In this document: one piece after another, positions 47,295-54,971 of the stretch
How the letters are laid out: each line of letters starts with the position of its first letter
How positions within the stretch are numbered: the stretch's first letter is position 1
Source: a virus
Length of the DNA stretch: 57,610 bases
Direction: 5' to 3' (one strand)
Virus record (IMG/VR): IMGVR_UViG_3300034103_001617
Coordinates: 1-57,610 of that record
Notes under the pieces: model-generated
Told to the model about the DNA's origin: nothing
What the model saw: the letters and a program-made list of their open reading frames with translations, nothing else
Database searches by the model: none
Made by a program: the position numbers and the translations under genes

Positions 47295-47576
47295 TTATTT
47301 CGCCCACACTAGAGCAAAGGCTGTGGCTAGACTATTGTTTGCAAATCTGTAACTGTCTCTGTACTCAAAATAATCATCGCCACAGCGGTAACCGTGTTTA
47401 GTGAACCATTGGGTAATATTTTCAAAACGCTGGTTGATTTCGTTTCTGATGCGGCTTCTTTCGCGCATGGATTCGTTGTGTTCTGCTTGATACCAAAGAT
47501 CCTCAAAGAAAGGGTCTTTGTCAAGAGCAACACAAAGATGCGGATAAGGATCTTTTTGTATTGTATCTGACCACAT
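47295..47576 (-). CDS. Small protein of unknown function
   Basis: 93 residues, helical, with many aromatic and charged residues (FFEDLWYQAEHNESMRERSR, YFEYRDSYRFANNSLATAF). GGAG precedes the ATG. Its promoter is at 47602-47630. Confidence 0.62.
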   Translation of the reverse strand: MWSDTIQKDPYPHLCVALDKDPFFEDLWYQAEHNESMRERSRIRNEINQRFENITQWFTKHGYRCGDDYFEYRDSYRFANNSLATAFALVWAK

Positions 47577-47601
47577 ACATGACTCCTATAACGAAAGTGT
47601 C

Positions 47602-47630
47602 ATTATAACAAAATGAGTAATTAGAGTCAA
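47602..47630 (-). promoter_or_regulatory. Sigma70-like promoter
   Basis: -35 TTGACT, 17-base spacer, -10 TATAAT. Confidence 0.82.
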
Positions 47631-47671
47631 TCTAAAGATGCTTCCTCTCCGCGGCGGTAATTATACTGCAT
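47627..47671 (-). CDS. 14-residue YRRGE peptide, copy 2
   Basis: Product MQYNYRRGEEASLD; the same core and length as the frame at 47236-47280, with TGA inside the following promoter -35. No clear ribosome-binding site. Confidence 0.3.
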   Translation of the reverse strand: MQYNYRRGEEASLD

Positions 47672-47674
47672 CAA

Positions 47675-47826
47675 GCATTGCTGCTATCACACACAGCCTC
47701 CACCCGCTCCCCGACCGGAGAGAATTCTCGCATTGCCAGCGCCGTTTGCACCAAACGGTAAGGTCCTGACCTACCACGGCCTTCTCATCCTCCGGACCAG
47801 AGTAGGGGGTGGCGCCCCCACGTCCT
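47675..47826 (-). ncRNA. GC-rich hairpin-array RNA candidate
   Basis: About 60% GC in an AT-rich setting. Minus-strand hairpins: GGGGG-CGCCA-CCCCC, AGGT-CAGG-ACCT extended by GGT/ACC, CCGTTTG-GTG-CAAACGG, GAGAATTCTC and CTCC/GGAG. A frame crossing it (47661-47900) has unlikely composition. It follows a 52-residue gene closely and precedes a YRRGE frame. Confidence 0.5.
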
Positions 47827-47985
47827 TTAATCTGCGGGATTGAGCAGATCTTCAAAAACCTTAAACACTTCATGTACAGAAATTTGTAGTTCTGAAGCAA
47901 TCCATTCTACTGTTTCCACTTCTTGACCGTAGCGGTCTCCTAGGTTTTGTGCTAGTTCCAAAATTTGTTTATCGATATTTTTCAT
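47827..47985 (-). CDS. 52-residue helical protein
   Basis: AAAGGAG before the ATG at 47985; MKNIDKQILELAQNLGDRYG then VEWIASELQISVHEVFKVFEDLL, the pattern of a small helix-turn-helix. Possible DNA-binding protein; family not recognised. Confidence 0.6.
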   Translation of the reverse strand: MKNIDKQILELAQNLGDRYGQEVETVEWIASELQISVHEVFKVFEDLLNPAD

Positions 47986-48001
47986 TACTTTCTCCTTTAA
48001 A

Positions 48002-48343
48002 TTAATCTAAACGACTACCTGCGTAAGCATCAAAACCGTACTTGCGGAACACAAGAGCCGCTGCCCTAGCACCTTCTTCCAGCGTATCAATGTTCTGCGC
48101 CGGATAGCCTGCAGGATTCCATAGTTGGAAAGTCTTGGTGTAGTCTTGGCGCACACCTGCGGCCTTGAGCATACGGCCTAGTTTGGTATTGCCTTTGACC
48201 TTGAAAATGCTGGTCCATGCAAAGCCACAGGCATATTGGTCTACACCGCCCAGCCGCTCACGGAAGAACTTGTCCGATGCCTCATAGGCAGCATCTCGGG
48301 CTTCACGCACAATGGCGTTGACTTGATCTTGTGTAAAGTCCAT
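48002..48343 (-). CDS. Phage-type protein of unknown function
   Basis: 113 residues, with phrases GGVDQYACGFAWTSIFKVKGNTKLG and AARAALVF-like helix ending FDAYAGSRLD. Compact globular domain of unknown role. Confidence 0.7.
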   Translation of the reverse strand: MDFTQDQVNAIVREARDAAYEASDKFFRERLGGVDQYACGFAWTSIFKVKGNTKLGRMLKAAGVRQDYTKTFQLWNPAGYPAQNIDTLEEGARAAALVFRKYGFDAYAGSRLD

Positions 48344-48349
48344 TTTAAA

Positions 48350-48559
48350 TTACTCCTCCCAATTATAATCACTAAGGTCAGAATCATAGGAAACGTCCAC
48401 CAATTTACCTTGTTCGCCCAAACGAACAAAAAGAGCTACAAGGATGTCCATAAGGGCATCATTGGTAAGGTGATACTTCACAGCCACTTCCTCGAAGGAA
48501 AGTGGGCCCATCAAGTCTTTTTGGATTCGGTGTGTTGTGATGCAGGCAACGTTTGCCAT
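48350..48559 (-). CDS. 69-residue protein, possible winged-helix-like
   Basis: Start MANVACITTHRIQ at 48559 with AAGGA upstream. LSFEEVAVKYHLTNDALMDILVALFVRLGEQGKLVDV looks like a small helix-turn-helix domain, ending in an acidic tail. Confidence 0.6.
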   Translation of the reverse strand: MANVACITTHRIQKDLMGPLSFEEVAVKYHLTNDALMDILVALFVRLGEQGKLVDVSYDSDLSDYNWEE

Positions 48560-48591
48560 GTTTTTTCCTTTTGGTTGTTTGTCTATAATAA

Positions 48592-48891
48592 TCAAGCACT
48601 CCAAAAAGTTTCGCTGGATGGGCTGCAATAGTACGGAGTATCATAACGCTCCAGATACTCTTTACCTGACATCATGTTCTTGCGAGAGACAAAAGTCTCA
48701 TACACATACACAACCAAGCCTTCCTTGCGGAAGTCATCGGCCAGTGTTTCGATGTAGTCACGGGTCACTGGTGCAAAGTCCTTGACTTCTACAAAACGCA
48801 GACCCTTTTTGTTACGACCGTAACGCTCGTCGCGCTTGATACGATTGTCTTTTTTGTAGATCTCGAACGTGTATTCAGTAAGTTTGCCCAT
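48592..48891 (-). CDS. Protein of unknown function
   Basis: 99 residues; charged N-terminal half (YKKDNRIKRDERYGRNKKG) and aromatic C-terminal half. Transcribed from the promoter at 48924-48952. Confidence 0.62.
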   Translation of the reverse strand: MGKLTEYTFEIYKKDNRIKRDERYGRNKKGLRFVEVKDFAPVTRDYIETLADDFRKEGLVVYVYETFVSRKNMMSGKEYLERYDTPYYCSPSSETFWSA

Positions 48892-48923
48892 TTCGTATGC
48901 TCCTTGTTATTCACTATACACAT

Positions 48924-48952
48924 ATTATAGCAAATCAGGATTTATTGGCCAA
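48924..48952 (-). promoter_or_regulatory. Sigma70-like promoter
   Basis: -35 TTGGCC, 17-base spacer ending GC, -10 TATAAT. Confidence 0.8.
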
Positions 48953-48986
48953 CCAATTTAAGTGTTACTGAAATTGCAACTGTTGC

Positions 48987-49271
48987 TTATTCAGCAACAG
49001 TTAGCATATTTGCAGGCACTGTCCAAGTGGTGTAGCCCTCGCGCACCTTGACATTTTTTATGTTGATTTTAACAACATTTCCTTGATGTGTACGCCCGCT
49101 GCGGGGATTTACAAATCTAACAACATCTCCCATGATGATAGACCGTTTGTTTTCTTTTACAATCTGACCACGACGGTATTTGATGGCGCTGACAATGCTA
49201 TTGAGTTGTTCATTGGTAAACGATCCAAACATGATTTGGCTATTGATTTGTTGAATGGACAAGTCAGACAT
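48987..49271 (-). CDS. KOW-like small protein
   Basis: 94 residues with AAAGGAG before the ATG. The C-terminal part MGDVVRFVNPRSGRTHQGNVVKINIKNVKVREG resembles an SH3/KOW-type beta barrel; nucleic-acid or ribosome contact is possible. Confidence 0.62.
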   Translation of the reverse strand: MSDLSIQQINSQIMFGSFTNEQLNSIVSAIKYRRGQIVKENKRSIIMGDVVRFVNPRSGRTHQGNVVKINIKNVKVREGYTTWTVPANMLTVAE

Positions 49272-49294
49272 GTATCGCTCCTTTATCAGCAAAA

Positions 49295-49459
49295 TTAATT
49301 TTGAGAGTCCGCCGGCGGTATTGTTAATAAATTTTGCAATCTATCCGCAGCGGAACGAATATCTTCGCTCAACAGCCCAGGGCCAATCTGATCTTCAATC
49401 AGTCTGGCTACATCGTGCAATTGTATCACAGCATCATGCAACAGTGGTTTTTGGCGCAT
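49295..49459 (-). CDS. 54-residue helical protein
   Basis: Start MRQKPLLHDAVIQLHDVARLIED at 49459 with AAAGG upstream; longer starts would overlap the zinc-ribbon gene more. Two helices and a Pro-rich tail. Family unknown. Confidence 0.5.
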   Translation of the reverse strand: MRQKPLLHDAVIQLHDVARLIEDQIGPGLLSEDIRSAADRLQNLLTIPPADSQN

Positions 49460-49652
49460 CTTTTTTAGCCTTTGGAAATTTACTACACCATATACATTTC
49501 GTGGAACTTGTTCCATAAAAGTAAAGTCCGAGGTCAACAAACTTGCCACCGCATGCTTGACACTGATAGGTACTGATTTCTGCTTCTTCTGGACCGTTCA
49601 CGGCTTCTAGTTGCTTGGGTCCAAGCTCGTGACTCACAGCATGTGGCGTCAT
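49434..49652 (-). CDS. Zinc-ribbon small protein
   Basis: 72 residues. YQCQACGGKFVDLG and TKCIWCSKF give two CX2C pairs about 23 residues apart, a typical zinc ribbon. It overlaps the next gene by 26 bases. Confidence 0.65.
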   Translation of the reverse strand: MTPHAVSHELGPKQLEAVNGPEEAEISTYQCQACGGKFVDLGLYFYGTSSTKCIWCSKFPKAKKDAPKTTVA

Positions 49653-49655
49653 TGT

Positions 49656-49817
49656 TTATACTCCAAATTCATAGTCAGCAGGCACCAACATGTCAGCTTC
49701 TAGCACTGCATCGTGATAGGTTGCTGCATTCAATACCACGTTGGCACCATTGCTGAAACATGCTGTATAGGCACCGTTCACGGTGTCGTGCTGTATATCA
49801 ATAAGAAACGTATCCAT
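49656..49817 (-). CDS. 53-residue protein
   Basis: MDTFLIDIQHDTVNGAYTACFSNG start and an acidic C-terminus ADYEFGV. It precedes the zinc-ribbon gene by three bases. Family unknown. Confidence 0.55.
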   Translation of the reverse strand: MDTFLIDIQHDTVNGAYTACFSNGANVVLNAATYHDAVLEADMLVPADYEFGV

Positions 49818-49828
49818 TTCTGTGCCTT

Positions 49829-50056
49829 TCAGTTGTTGACAACATCAGCGGCTGCTTCTGCCGCCAATCGTTTAACGGCACGGCCTGCTGCCTCACGGCT
49901 ATTAGTAAAAGCATAATCGTCGCTGAGACTGTTAAAGCCGTGATACAGTGTCCACTCACCATCTTTGAGCCATTCTACCCTAACGTCGTAGGCTCGTTCA
50001 AACGGTGAACCATCGTGTACAATTCGTACGTTACCAAAATCTTGTGCAATATACAT
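49829..50056 (-). CDS. 75-residue protein
   Basis: Start MYIAQDFGNVRIVHDGSPF at 50056 overlaps the upstream stop (TAATG). Beta-rich with ERAYDVRVEWLKDGEWTLYHGF and an Ala-rich helix at the end. Confidence 0.6.
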   Translation of the reverse strand: MYIAQDFGNVRIVHDGSPFERAYDVRVEWLKDGEWTLYHGFNSLSDDYAFTNSREAAGRAVKRLAAEAAADVVNN

Positions 50057-50214
50057 TATACCACCCCGCAAGCTTCATAAAATTTAGACATATTGAATCT
50101 AGGATTTGCTTGAGCACAGGTCCGTGCCATGGCCTCGGCTATGATAACCCTGGTCTCAAGATCCTCAATCTTTGCGATTGCTTCAGCAATCGCTCGAAAA
50201 TCTTTTCTAGTCAT
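50056..50214 (-). CDS. 52-residue helical phage-type protein
   Basis: MTRKDFRAIAEAIAKIEDLETR, then ARTCAQANPRFNMSKFYEACGV. This layout (MTRKDF...NPRFN...F-x-ACG) is common among short phage genes of unknown function. Confidence 0.68.
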   Translation of the reverse strand: MTRKDFRAIAEAIAKIEDLETRVIIAEAMARTCAQANPRFNMSKFYEACGVV

Positions 50215-50223
50215 AATGCCTCC

Positions 50224-50538
50224 TTATGCCCACTCTAGTTCTTTTGCTGGATAAACGATCCGACCTTCATATTCCAATTGGTCACGCTCGTATTGGGTAA
50301 GGTAGTCGTCGTCAACGAGCTCCCAGTCTGCGATTGTTTCTGTGATGTAGTCGCTGGCTTTTTCAATCTGCTCGCGCACTGCCATCACCGTTGCAATTGC
50401 GGCGCTTGGGAGAACATCTCGCACAACGTATTCGTCACCGCCTTTGGCCTTCCAGTAAGCATCGTCGCCCTTGCCAATGGAACCATCTTCGTTCCATGCA
50501 TAGTTTTCGTAAACCTGGGTATAGATTACTAGTTTCAT
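50224..50538 (-). CDS. Phage-type protein of unknown function
   Basis: 104 residues, acidic: VIYTQVYENYAWNEDGSIGKGDDAYWKAKGG and a helical second half. Promoter at 50568-50596. Confidence 0.65.
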   Translation of the reverse strand: MKLVIYTQVYENYAWNEDGSIGKGDDAYWKAKGGDEYVVRDVLPSAAIATVMAVREQIEKASDYITETIADWELVDDDYLTQYERDQLEYEGRIVYPAKELEWA

Positions 50539-50567
50539 GTTTGCTCCTTGTTATTCACTATACCGCT

Positions 50568-50596
50568 ATTGTACAGAAATTGGCTTTTTTGGTCAA
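50568..50596 (-). promoter_or_regulatory. Sigma70-like promoter
   Basis: -35 TTGACC, 17-base spacer, -10 TACAAT; directly after the terminator at 50597-50626. Confidence 0.8.
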
Positions 50597-50626
50597 CAAA
50601 AAAAGGGTTGCAATTTATGCAACCCT
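50597..50626 (-). terminator. Rho-independent terminator
   Basis: AGGGTTGCA-TAAAT-TGCAACCCT with a run of seven T on the minus strand. Confidence 0.9.
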
Positions 50627-50634
50627 TGGCAGAT

Positions 50635-51024
50635 TTATGCTGCTGTTTTAGCATTGAATCTGTTGCCTACCAAGGCTTCTTGCTTGGCGAACCACTGCTT
50701 GGTGAACTGATCTGGGTCTTGACCCTTGCGCGGCGCATCGCCCACCCGTTTGACTTTTACTGTTACTGTTGCATTTTTTGCAATCTTTGGTGCTTTTACT
50801 TTTGCTACTTTAGCAACACGAGGCGCTTTTGTAGCAGTGATGCCTTGTGCATTGAGATAATCAATTGCAGCTTCTTTACCCATTGCAAACGGTAGCTCAA
50901 TCATGCGAACATCTGTTGCACCCAACTTGGTTAACACTGCCGCACGATTTGCATCGTTAGCAAATTTGTAAACAGTTGCACCTTCAACAACACAAGTACC
51001 CGCAAAAGAAAAAAGTTTAGACAT
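50635..51024 (-). CDS. Basic Lys/Ala-rich protein of unknown function
   Basis: 129 residues; a folded N-terminal domain (MSKLFSFAGTCVVEGATVYKFANDANRAAV) then a Lys-Val-Ala-rich flexible stretch (residues 65-95) and a C-terminal segment. May bind nucleic acid. Confidence 0.62.
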   Translation of the reverse strand: MSKLFSFAGTCVVEGATVYKFANDANRAAVLTKLGATDVRMIELPFAMGKEAAIDYLNAQGITATKAPRVAKVAKVKAPKIAKNATVTVKVKRVGDAPRKGQDPDQFTKQWFAKQEALVGNRFNAKTAA

Positions 51025-51056
51025 TTGTACGGCTCCTAATCAGTTACAATACATCT

Positions 51057-51085
51057 ATTATACAAAAATGGGATTTTTTGGTCTA
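51057..51085 (-). promoter_or_regulatory. Sigma70-like promoter
   Basis: -35 TAGACC, 17-base spacer, -10 TATAAT; it overlaps the stop codon of the upstream gene. Confidence 0.75.
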
Positions 51086-51418
51086 TCTTTTTTTTGGTTG
51101 CTTTTTTGCAACGGATTTGGATGTTGCTAAATCTGCAATTTTTGTTGCATTTTTGAGCCGGTGAAACAAATCTGTTGCACGTTTAAACTCAAAATTTGGA
51201 TGCTTATACATATAGTCAATTTTGCGCTCTAAAACTTGCAAAACTTCTAACAAGTCCATTTTTGTTGCAAAATCGCTATCCATTAGTATTTTGTTAATAT
51301 CATGCTTGTCCAACATGTACTCTACCCATTTTGTTGTAGCAGGTATTTTGTAATATTGAACTATTGCTTTTTTGTTATTGCCGGTTGCATATTTTGTAAC
51401 ATATGTACGAGCTTGCAT
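51083..51418 (-). CDS. Lys-rich helical protein of unknown function
   Basis: 111 residues, helical (LLEVLQVLERKIDYMYKH) with a basic tail SVAKKQPKKR. GGAGGAT precedes the ATG. Promoter at 51445-51473. Confidence 0.62.
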   Translation of the reverse strand: MQARTYVTKYATGNNKKAIVQYYKIPATTKWVEYMLDKHDINKILMDSDFATKMDLLEVLQVLERKIDYMYKHPNFEFKRATDLFHRLKNATKIADLATSKSVAKKQPKKR

Positions 51419-51444
51419 ATATCCTCCTTTTACGAAGACTATGC

Positions 51445-51473
51445 ATTGTATGCTAGAATGATTTGTTGGCCAA
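51445..51473 (-). promoter_or_regulatory. Sigma70-like promoter with palindromic -35
   Basis: -35 TTGGCC within the palindrome GTTGGCCAAC, 17-base spacer, -10 TACAAT. The palindrome could also serve the plus-strand gene at 51513. Confidence 0.75.
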
Positions 51474-51512
51474 CCAACTCTGGTTTTGAGATCCTGGTTG
51501 ATAAGTATTTTT

Positions 51513-51716
51513 ATGGGATACTACTACAGATATTGGGCTTGGGTGGCTGACATTGGATGCGACCCAGTGGATCTCATGCAAGATCTTGCTAGTTGGGGTT
51601 GTACAGTTGAATATGGGTCAGACAGCATAAACATCTGGATTCCAGAAAAAGAAAATATCCTACTGGTTCTAAAATATCCGGAGTTCAAACGCTATCCTAT
51701 CTTTGATAGGTATTAG
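51513..51716 (+). CDS. 67-residue acidic aromatic protein
   Basis: MGYYYRYWAWVADIGCDPVD start, SWGCTVEYGSDSINIWIPE and a hydrophobic end; plus-strand exception in a minus-strand region. It converges with the gene at 51718. Function unknown. Confidence 0.55.
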   Translation: MGYYYRYWAWVADIGCDPVDLMQDLASWGCTVEYGSDSINIWIPEKENILLVLKYPEFKRYPIFDRY

Positions 51717-51717
51717 T

Positions 51718-51924
51718 TTACTTTCGATCTCGAGCTTTGACAGCATCTTTGAGCATGCCCTTGATCATCAGCAGCACTCTGTTTTTTTCTTTTTCGGTTA
51801 GATACTTAACCAGCACCAGCTTATCGTCATAACTTTTGGCGCCGTCTAAAAATTCAGCAGGAACAGTTAATTTTGATTTTGGCTTATTCTTTTTTAATTG
51901 TTTTTTTAAATCATCCTGATCCAT
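51718..51924 (-). CDS. 68-residue charged protein
   Basis: Start MDQDDLKKQLKKNKPKSK at 51924; Lys-rich helices, KAREDRK-like tail. It lies eight bases after the upstream gene's stop. Confidence 0.55.
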   Translation of the reverse strand: MDQDDLKKQLKKNKPKSKLTVPAEFLDGAKSYDDKLVLVKYLTEKEKNRVLLMIKGMLKDAVKARDRK

Positions 51925-51932
51925 GATTTTTC

Positions 51933-52301
51933 CTAGATATCCGATCTTACTTGTAACAATGCCAGCCAACGTTCTACATCTCCATGTAGGCTAGCCATCA
52001 TTGCTTCTTTGCTGCCGAACATTTTTACTTCTTTCTTTTTTACATCAATATAATACGGGCTTGGAACTTTTTTGTCTAAAGTTTGCAGCAACTTTATATT
52101 TACATTAGGAAGGCGAATAGTCCAGTGCTGTATATCTAGGATTTTAGCAAACACCTGGAACCCTTGACTGCTCAAACGGTAGCCGCCATGCTTGGTTGGA
52201 TTTTGCCACCATGTTAATTTTGCTGTTTTTAGGTCTACTTTGTGATCCGGGGGCAGTGCGTTTAAAACATTTTCAGTGAGTGTGTCACGCGGTGGTTTCA
52301 T
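51933..52301 (-). CDS. Protein of unknown function
   Basis: 122 residues from MKPPRDTLTENV. Contains KLTWWQNPTKHGGYRLSSQGFQVFAKIL, a phrase typical of a small phage DNA-associated domain, and a beta-rich middle PSPYYIDVKKKEVKMFG. Overlaps the upstream gene by 17 bases. Confidence 0.65.
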   Translation of the reverse strand: MKPPRDTLTENVLNALPPDHKVDLKTAKLTWWQNPTKHGGYRLSSQGFQVFAKILDIQHWTIRLPNVNIKLLQTLDKKVPSPYYIDVKKKEVKMFGSKEAMMASLHGDVERWLALLQVRSDI

Positions 52302-52599
52302 CGGGGTAGATTTTTTCACCCTGCGTGAGCAGCACAACACTGAATTTGTTGGTCTTGAACTGCTGGTTAAGTTTTTTGGCTAGATTTTTGGCATGCCCAG
52401 GATTGCTGAAACTACATTTTTTGTATTTTGGCCCAGGGAACTGCATCAACAGGTTGGTGGTTTTTAGATTGATTGGTTTGTTGTCGAAGAAAACCGCCCA
52501 GATCCCTTCGCTTGCTAATACCTGTTCTGATTTGTAAGTGGTTTTGTCTGTGAGTTCTAACAAAACTTCGGGTTTAGGTCTAGACAACTTCTTCTCCAA
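52285..52599 (-). CDS. Protein of unknown function
   Basis: 104 residues; GIWAVFFDNKPINLKTTNLL and FPGPKYKKCSFSNPGHAKNLAKKLN suggest a small alpha/beta domain, basic overall. No family recognised. Confidence 0.65.
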   Translation of the reverse strand: MEKKLSRPKPEVLLELTDKTTYKSEQVLASEGIWAVFFDNKPINLKTTNLLMQFPGPKYKKCSFSNPGHAKNLAKKLNQQFKTNKFSVVLLTQGEKIYPDETTA

Positions 52600-52618
52600 A
52601 ATAGTTGTCTATATTTAT

Positions 52619-52825
52619 CTACTTAAAACTGCCTCCGCCCAGCTCAACGGTTATAGTTGGTTCTTTGGCGTCTAGGATCTGTTGTTGTAGATCATCTAAA
52701 CGCATCAGCAGTTTGGTAAGGTCCGAATGTATGTCTTTGGCTTCTTGTATTGACAGCACAAAGTCCCTAGAGCCTCTAGATTCTGCTGCTTTTATTCTAT
52801 CAATTAGTTTGGTGATATGAATCAT
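52619..52825 (-). CDS. 68-residue coiled-coil protein
   Basis: Helical (HSDLTKLLMRLDDLQQQILD) with a short beta end TITVELGGGSFK. The ATG overlaps the upstream stop (ATGA). Confidence 0.6.
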   Translation of the reverse strand: MIHITKLIDRIKAAESRGSRDFVLSIQEAKDIHSDLTKLLMRLDDLQQQILDAKEPTITVELGGGSFK

Positions 52826-53265
52826 TGGGCTTCATCCTTGGTTTTAAAAGGTCCTCGATATTTGTATCTTTGTAGTGTGATCAGTTTTGGACTTTGTACT
52901 GCTTGCCATTTTTTGTTTTGGCAAACGTTATACCAACCAGCTGCAAACCAAGATTTGGATTTTTTGGTTTTTGTGAACAACGGTAAATGATGTTTTACTT
53001 CATAGATTGGATTGTATATTCTACAACCAGCAGGATAACCATACACATTGGTTTCTTTGGTATTGCCAGTGGTTACTTTAGCTGGGGATACAAAATCAAT
53101 GCCCACACGCTGTTTGACCATGTTAATGGTTTTGTAGATCTGCACATCACTGTTGATCTTTACAGAAAATCCATTATTGGTTGCTTCTATATTTCCTACT
53201 TTTTGGTCACCTTGTCTAAGTATCCAATACTGGTTCTTTCTCACTGGCTTTGCTACTATTGTCAT
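52822..53265 (-). CDS. Protein of unknown function
   Basis: 147 residues; beta-rich N-terminus (YWILRQGDQKVGNIEATNNGFSV) and a basic aromatic C-terminus (KSWFAAGWYNVCQNKKWQAV, RYKYRGPFKTKDEAQ). It overlaps the exonuclease gene by 50 bases. Confidence 0.62.
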   Translation of the reverse strand: MTIVAKPVRKNQYWILRQGDQKVGNIEATNNGFSVKINSDVQIYKTINMVKQRVGIDFVSPAKVTTGNTKETNVYGYPAGCRIYNPIYEVKHHLPLFTKTKKSKSWFAAGWYNVCQNKKWQAVQSPKLITLQRYKYRGPFKTKDEAQ

Positions 53266-54259
53266 TTAGAACTCCTTTGTAAGTTTCATTGAGCCAGCGT
53301 CCGTATTGTTCTGCTGACTCTGAAATTTTTACCAAATCAAATTTACCACAAAATCTTATAAACCTTATGCCAACTTGACCAACGTCTTTGTGACTGATTT
53401 GTTCAACAATGGCTTGATCAACTTTGTTTTTTATTTCTTGCGGTTGTGCTTTAAGATCTATCAATGCTACGTTGCGATTATAATCATCCAACACTTTGTG
53501 TTCTTGACCTTCATGATCAGTCCAACGCTGTAGCATGAGATTGTTCCATGCATAACCTTTGCTTTTTCTATCTTCAAAAGCTTCAGTAAGACCAATTTTG
53601 TTTTTTGTGCCTTTGGTACGAACGCCTGGATAAGCAGAAAACACATTGTCACTGCTGTCGCCGCGCATGCATTTTTCAAACAACAACCATTCTGGATCTG
53701 GGATCACTTTTGGTTGCTTGGTTTTTTTATCAATCACCAAATTGTTCTTGCTGTCAAAGATACCTTCTAGGGTGATAAGTTCATCTGTGATACCATTGAA
53801 TTGGTCTACGTTTTTGGCCAGCAATTGTACAAAGTCAGTGTCACTGCTCACAATGGTATGATGATCATTTGGATGCAACGCAATGAACCTAGCAATGATA
53901 TCGTCAGCTTCTGCTTCGGGATGACGAATCACACTGCAATTTGTGTTGGTATTTAGAAACTTTGTGAAGTCATCGTAGGTCTGCCAAAACAGTCGATCTT
54001 CTTCTGCTTCAGACTCAGTGAGTGCGGCACGAGCCACTGCACGATTGGCCTTGTAAGGTTTGTAAAAGTCCTTGCGCCAACTGCGACCTTCCAACGCGAA
54101 TACCACATGATCCGCTTCAAACTTCTTTGCAACTTTGTTAATTGCAGCCAAGGTTATATGCAGTGCGTATCCCACTTTTTCTTCTGGTGAGCTTGCACGA
54201 AATGCAACGTGTCTTGCACGGAAAAACATATTTGCCGTGTCAATCAAAACGTAGTTCAT
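53216..54259 (-). CDS. FEN-type 5'-3' exonuclease / phage RNase H
   Basis: 347 residues from MNYVLIDTANMFFRARHVAF (54259). Acidic metal sites: IDTAN, VFALEGRSWRKDFYKPYKANR, EAEADDIIA (around residue 138), SSDTDFVQLL (around 160) and RGDSSDNVF (around 235), matching T4 RNase H and other flap nucleases. It removes RNA primers and flaps in replication. It lies eight bases downstream of an SGNH-like gene. Confidence 0.92.
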   Translation of the reverse strand: MNYVLIDTANMFFRARHVAFRASSPEEKVGYALHITLAAINKVAKKFEADHVVFALEGRSWRKDFYKPYKANRAVARAALTESEAEEDRLFWQTYDDFTKFLNTNTNCSVIRHPEAEADDIIARFIALHPNDHHTIVSSDTDFVQLLAKNVDQFNGITDELITLEGIFDSKNNLVIDKKTKQPKVIPDPEWLLFEKCMRGDSSDNVFSAYPGVRTKGTKNKIGLTEAFEDRKSKGYAWNNLMLQRWTDHEGQEHKVLDDYNRNVALIDLKAQPQEIKNKVDQAIVEQISHKDVGQVGIRFIRFCGKFDLVKISESAEQYGRWLNETYKGVLNDNSSKASEKEPVLDT

Positions 54260-54266
54260 GTCAATC

Positions 54267-54971
54267 CTAGATGTTGTACTGATTGATGTATTGTAACACA
54301 AAATTGGCCCAAAAGCAATGGGCTTCGGCACCAAAATGATATGATTCGGGATTTACCGTTTCAAATCCATTTTGACGCAGAACCGAATCATAGGTTTGAT
54401 CTTCTTCATACGGACCAATAAAACAGTTGCTCCAGTCGTACTTTAAATTAACATTGTTAAAGCATGAGTTACCGTTGAACATTAGATGTCGGATTTTTCT
54501 TTGTTTGAGATAGTTATGAAAATCCCAGATTTTTTCGTGCCATTGAGCAATGCATTGGTTCCAATCAATGTTTGCTATGAATTCTTTGTAGCGTTGTTGC
54601 AAGTGATCTGGCACATGATCAATGCCACTGGCGTTGACTTGATAGTAGGTTCCGTCATCTAACCATTCTTCACGTTCCCAGGTGCTCCACTGTAGTACCA
54701 ACAAACTGTCTTTCAGTGTGCCCTCGTCTTGTTGATCAATCCAGTGCTGCGTGGTTCTAAGTATTCTTGAGTTAGAACTTGCGCTTTCTGCATCACACCA
54801 AAGCACAGCAAACCATGCATTGGCAATCTCACACCCATAACTTACACGTTCATTATACGGATGTGGCTTGCGTCCTAGACCCCAAAAGAATGGATCATCT
54901 TCAGCAAATGCGTATGGCACTGCTGCTTCTGCGGCGGCACTGTGACTATCACCGTTGACGTAAACTATCAT
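54267..54971 (-). CDS. SGNH-hydrolase-like protein
   Basis: 234 residues. YVNGDSHSAAA has the block I Ser; ESYHFGAEAHCFWANFVLQYI carries the C-terminal His. A catalytic Asn block is unclear, so activity is uncertain. The ATG overlaps the cytidylyltransferase stop (ATGA). Confidence 0.72.
   Translation of the reverse strand: MIVYVNGDSHSAAAEAAVPYAFAEDDPFFWGLGRKPHPYNERVSYGCEIANAWFAVLWCDAESASSNSRILRTTQHWIDQQDEGTLKDSLLVLQWSTWEREEWLDDGTYYQVNASGIDHVPDHLQQRYKEFIANIDWNQCIAQWHEKIWDFHNYLKQRKIRHLMFNGNSCFNNVNLKYDWSNCFIGPYEEDQTYDSVLRQNGFETVNPESYHFGAEAHCFWANFVLQYINQYNI

Noticed and set aside
47661-47900. 79-residue frame across the GC-rich region
   Set aside because: It overlaps a well-supported 52-residue gene and dense hairpins; composition (Cys, Trp, Arg, Gly) suggests untranslated RNA.
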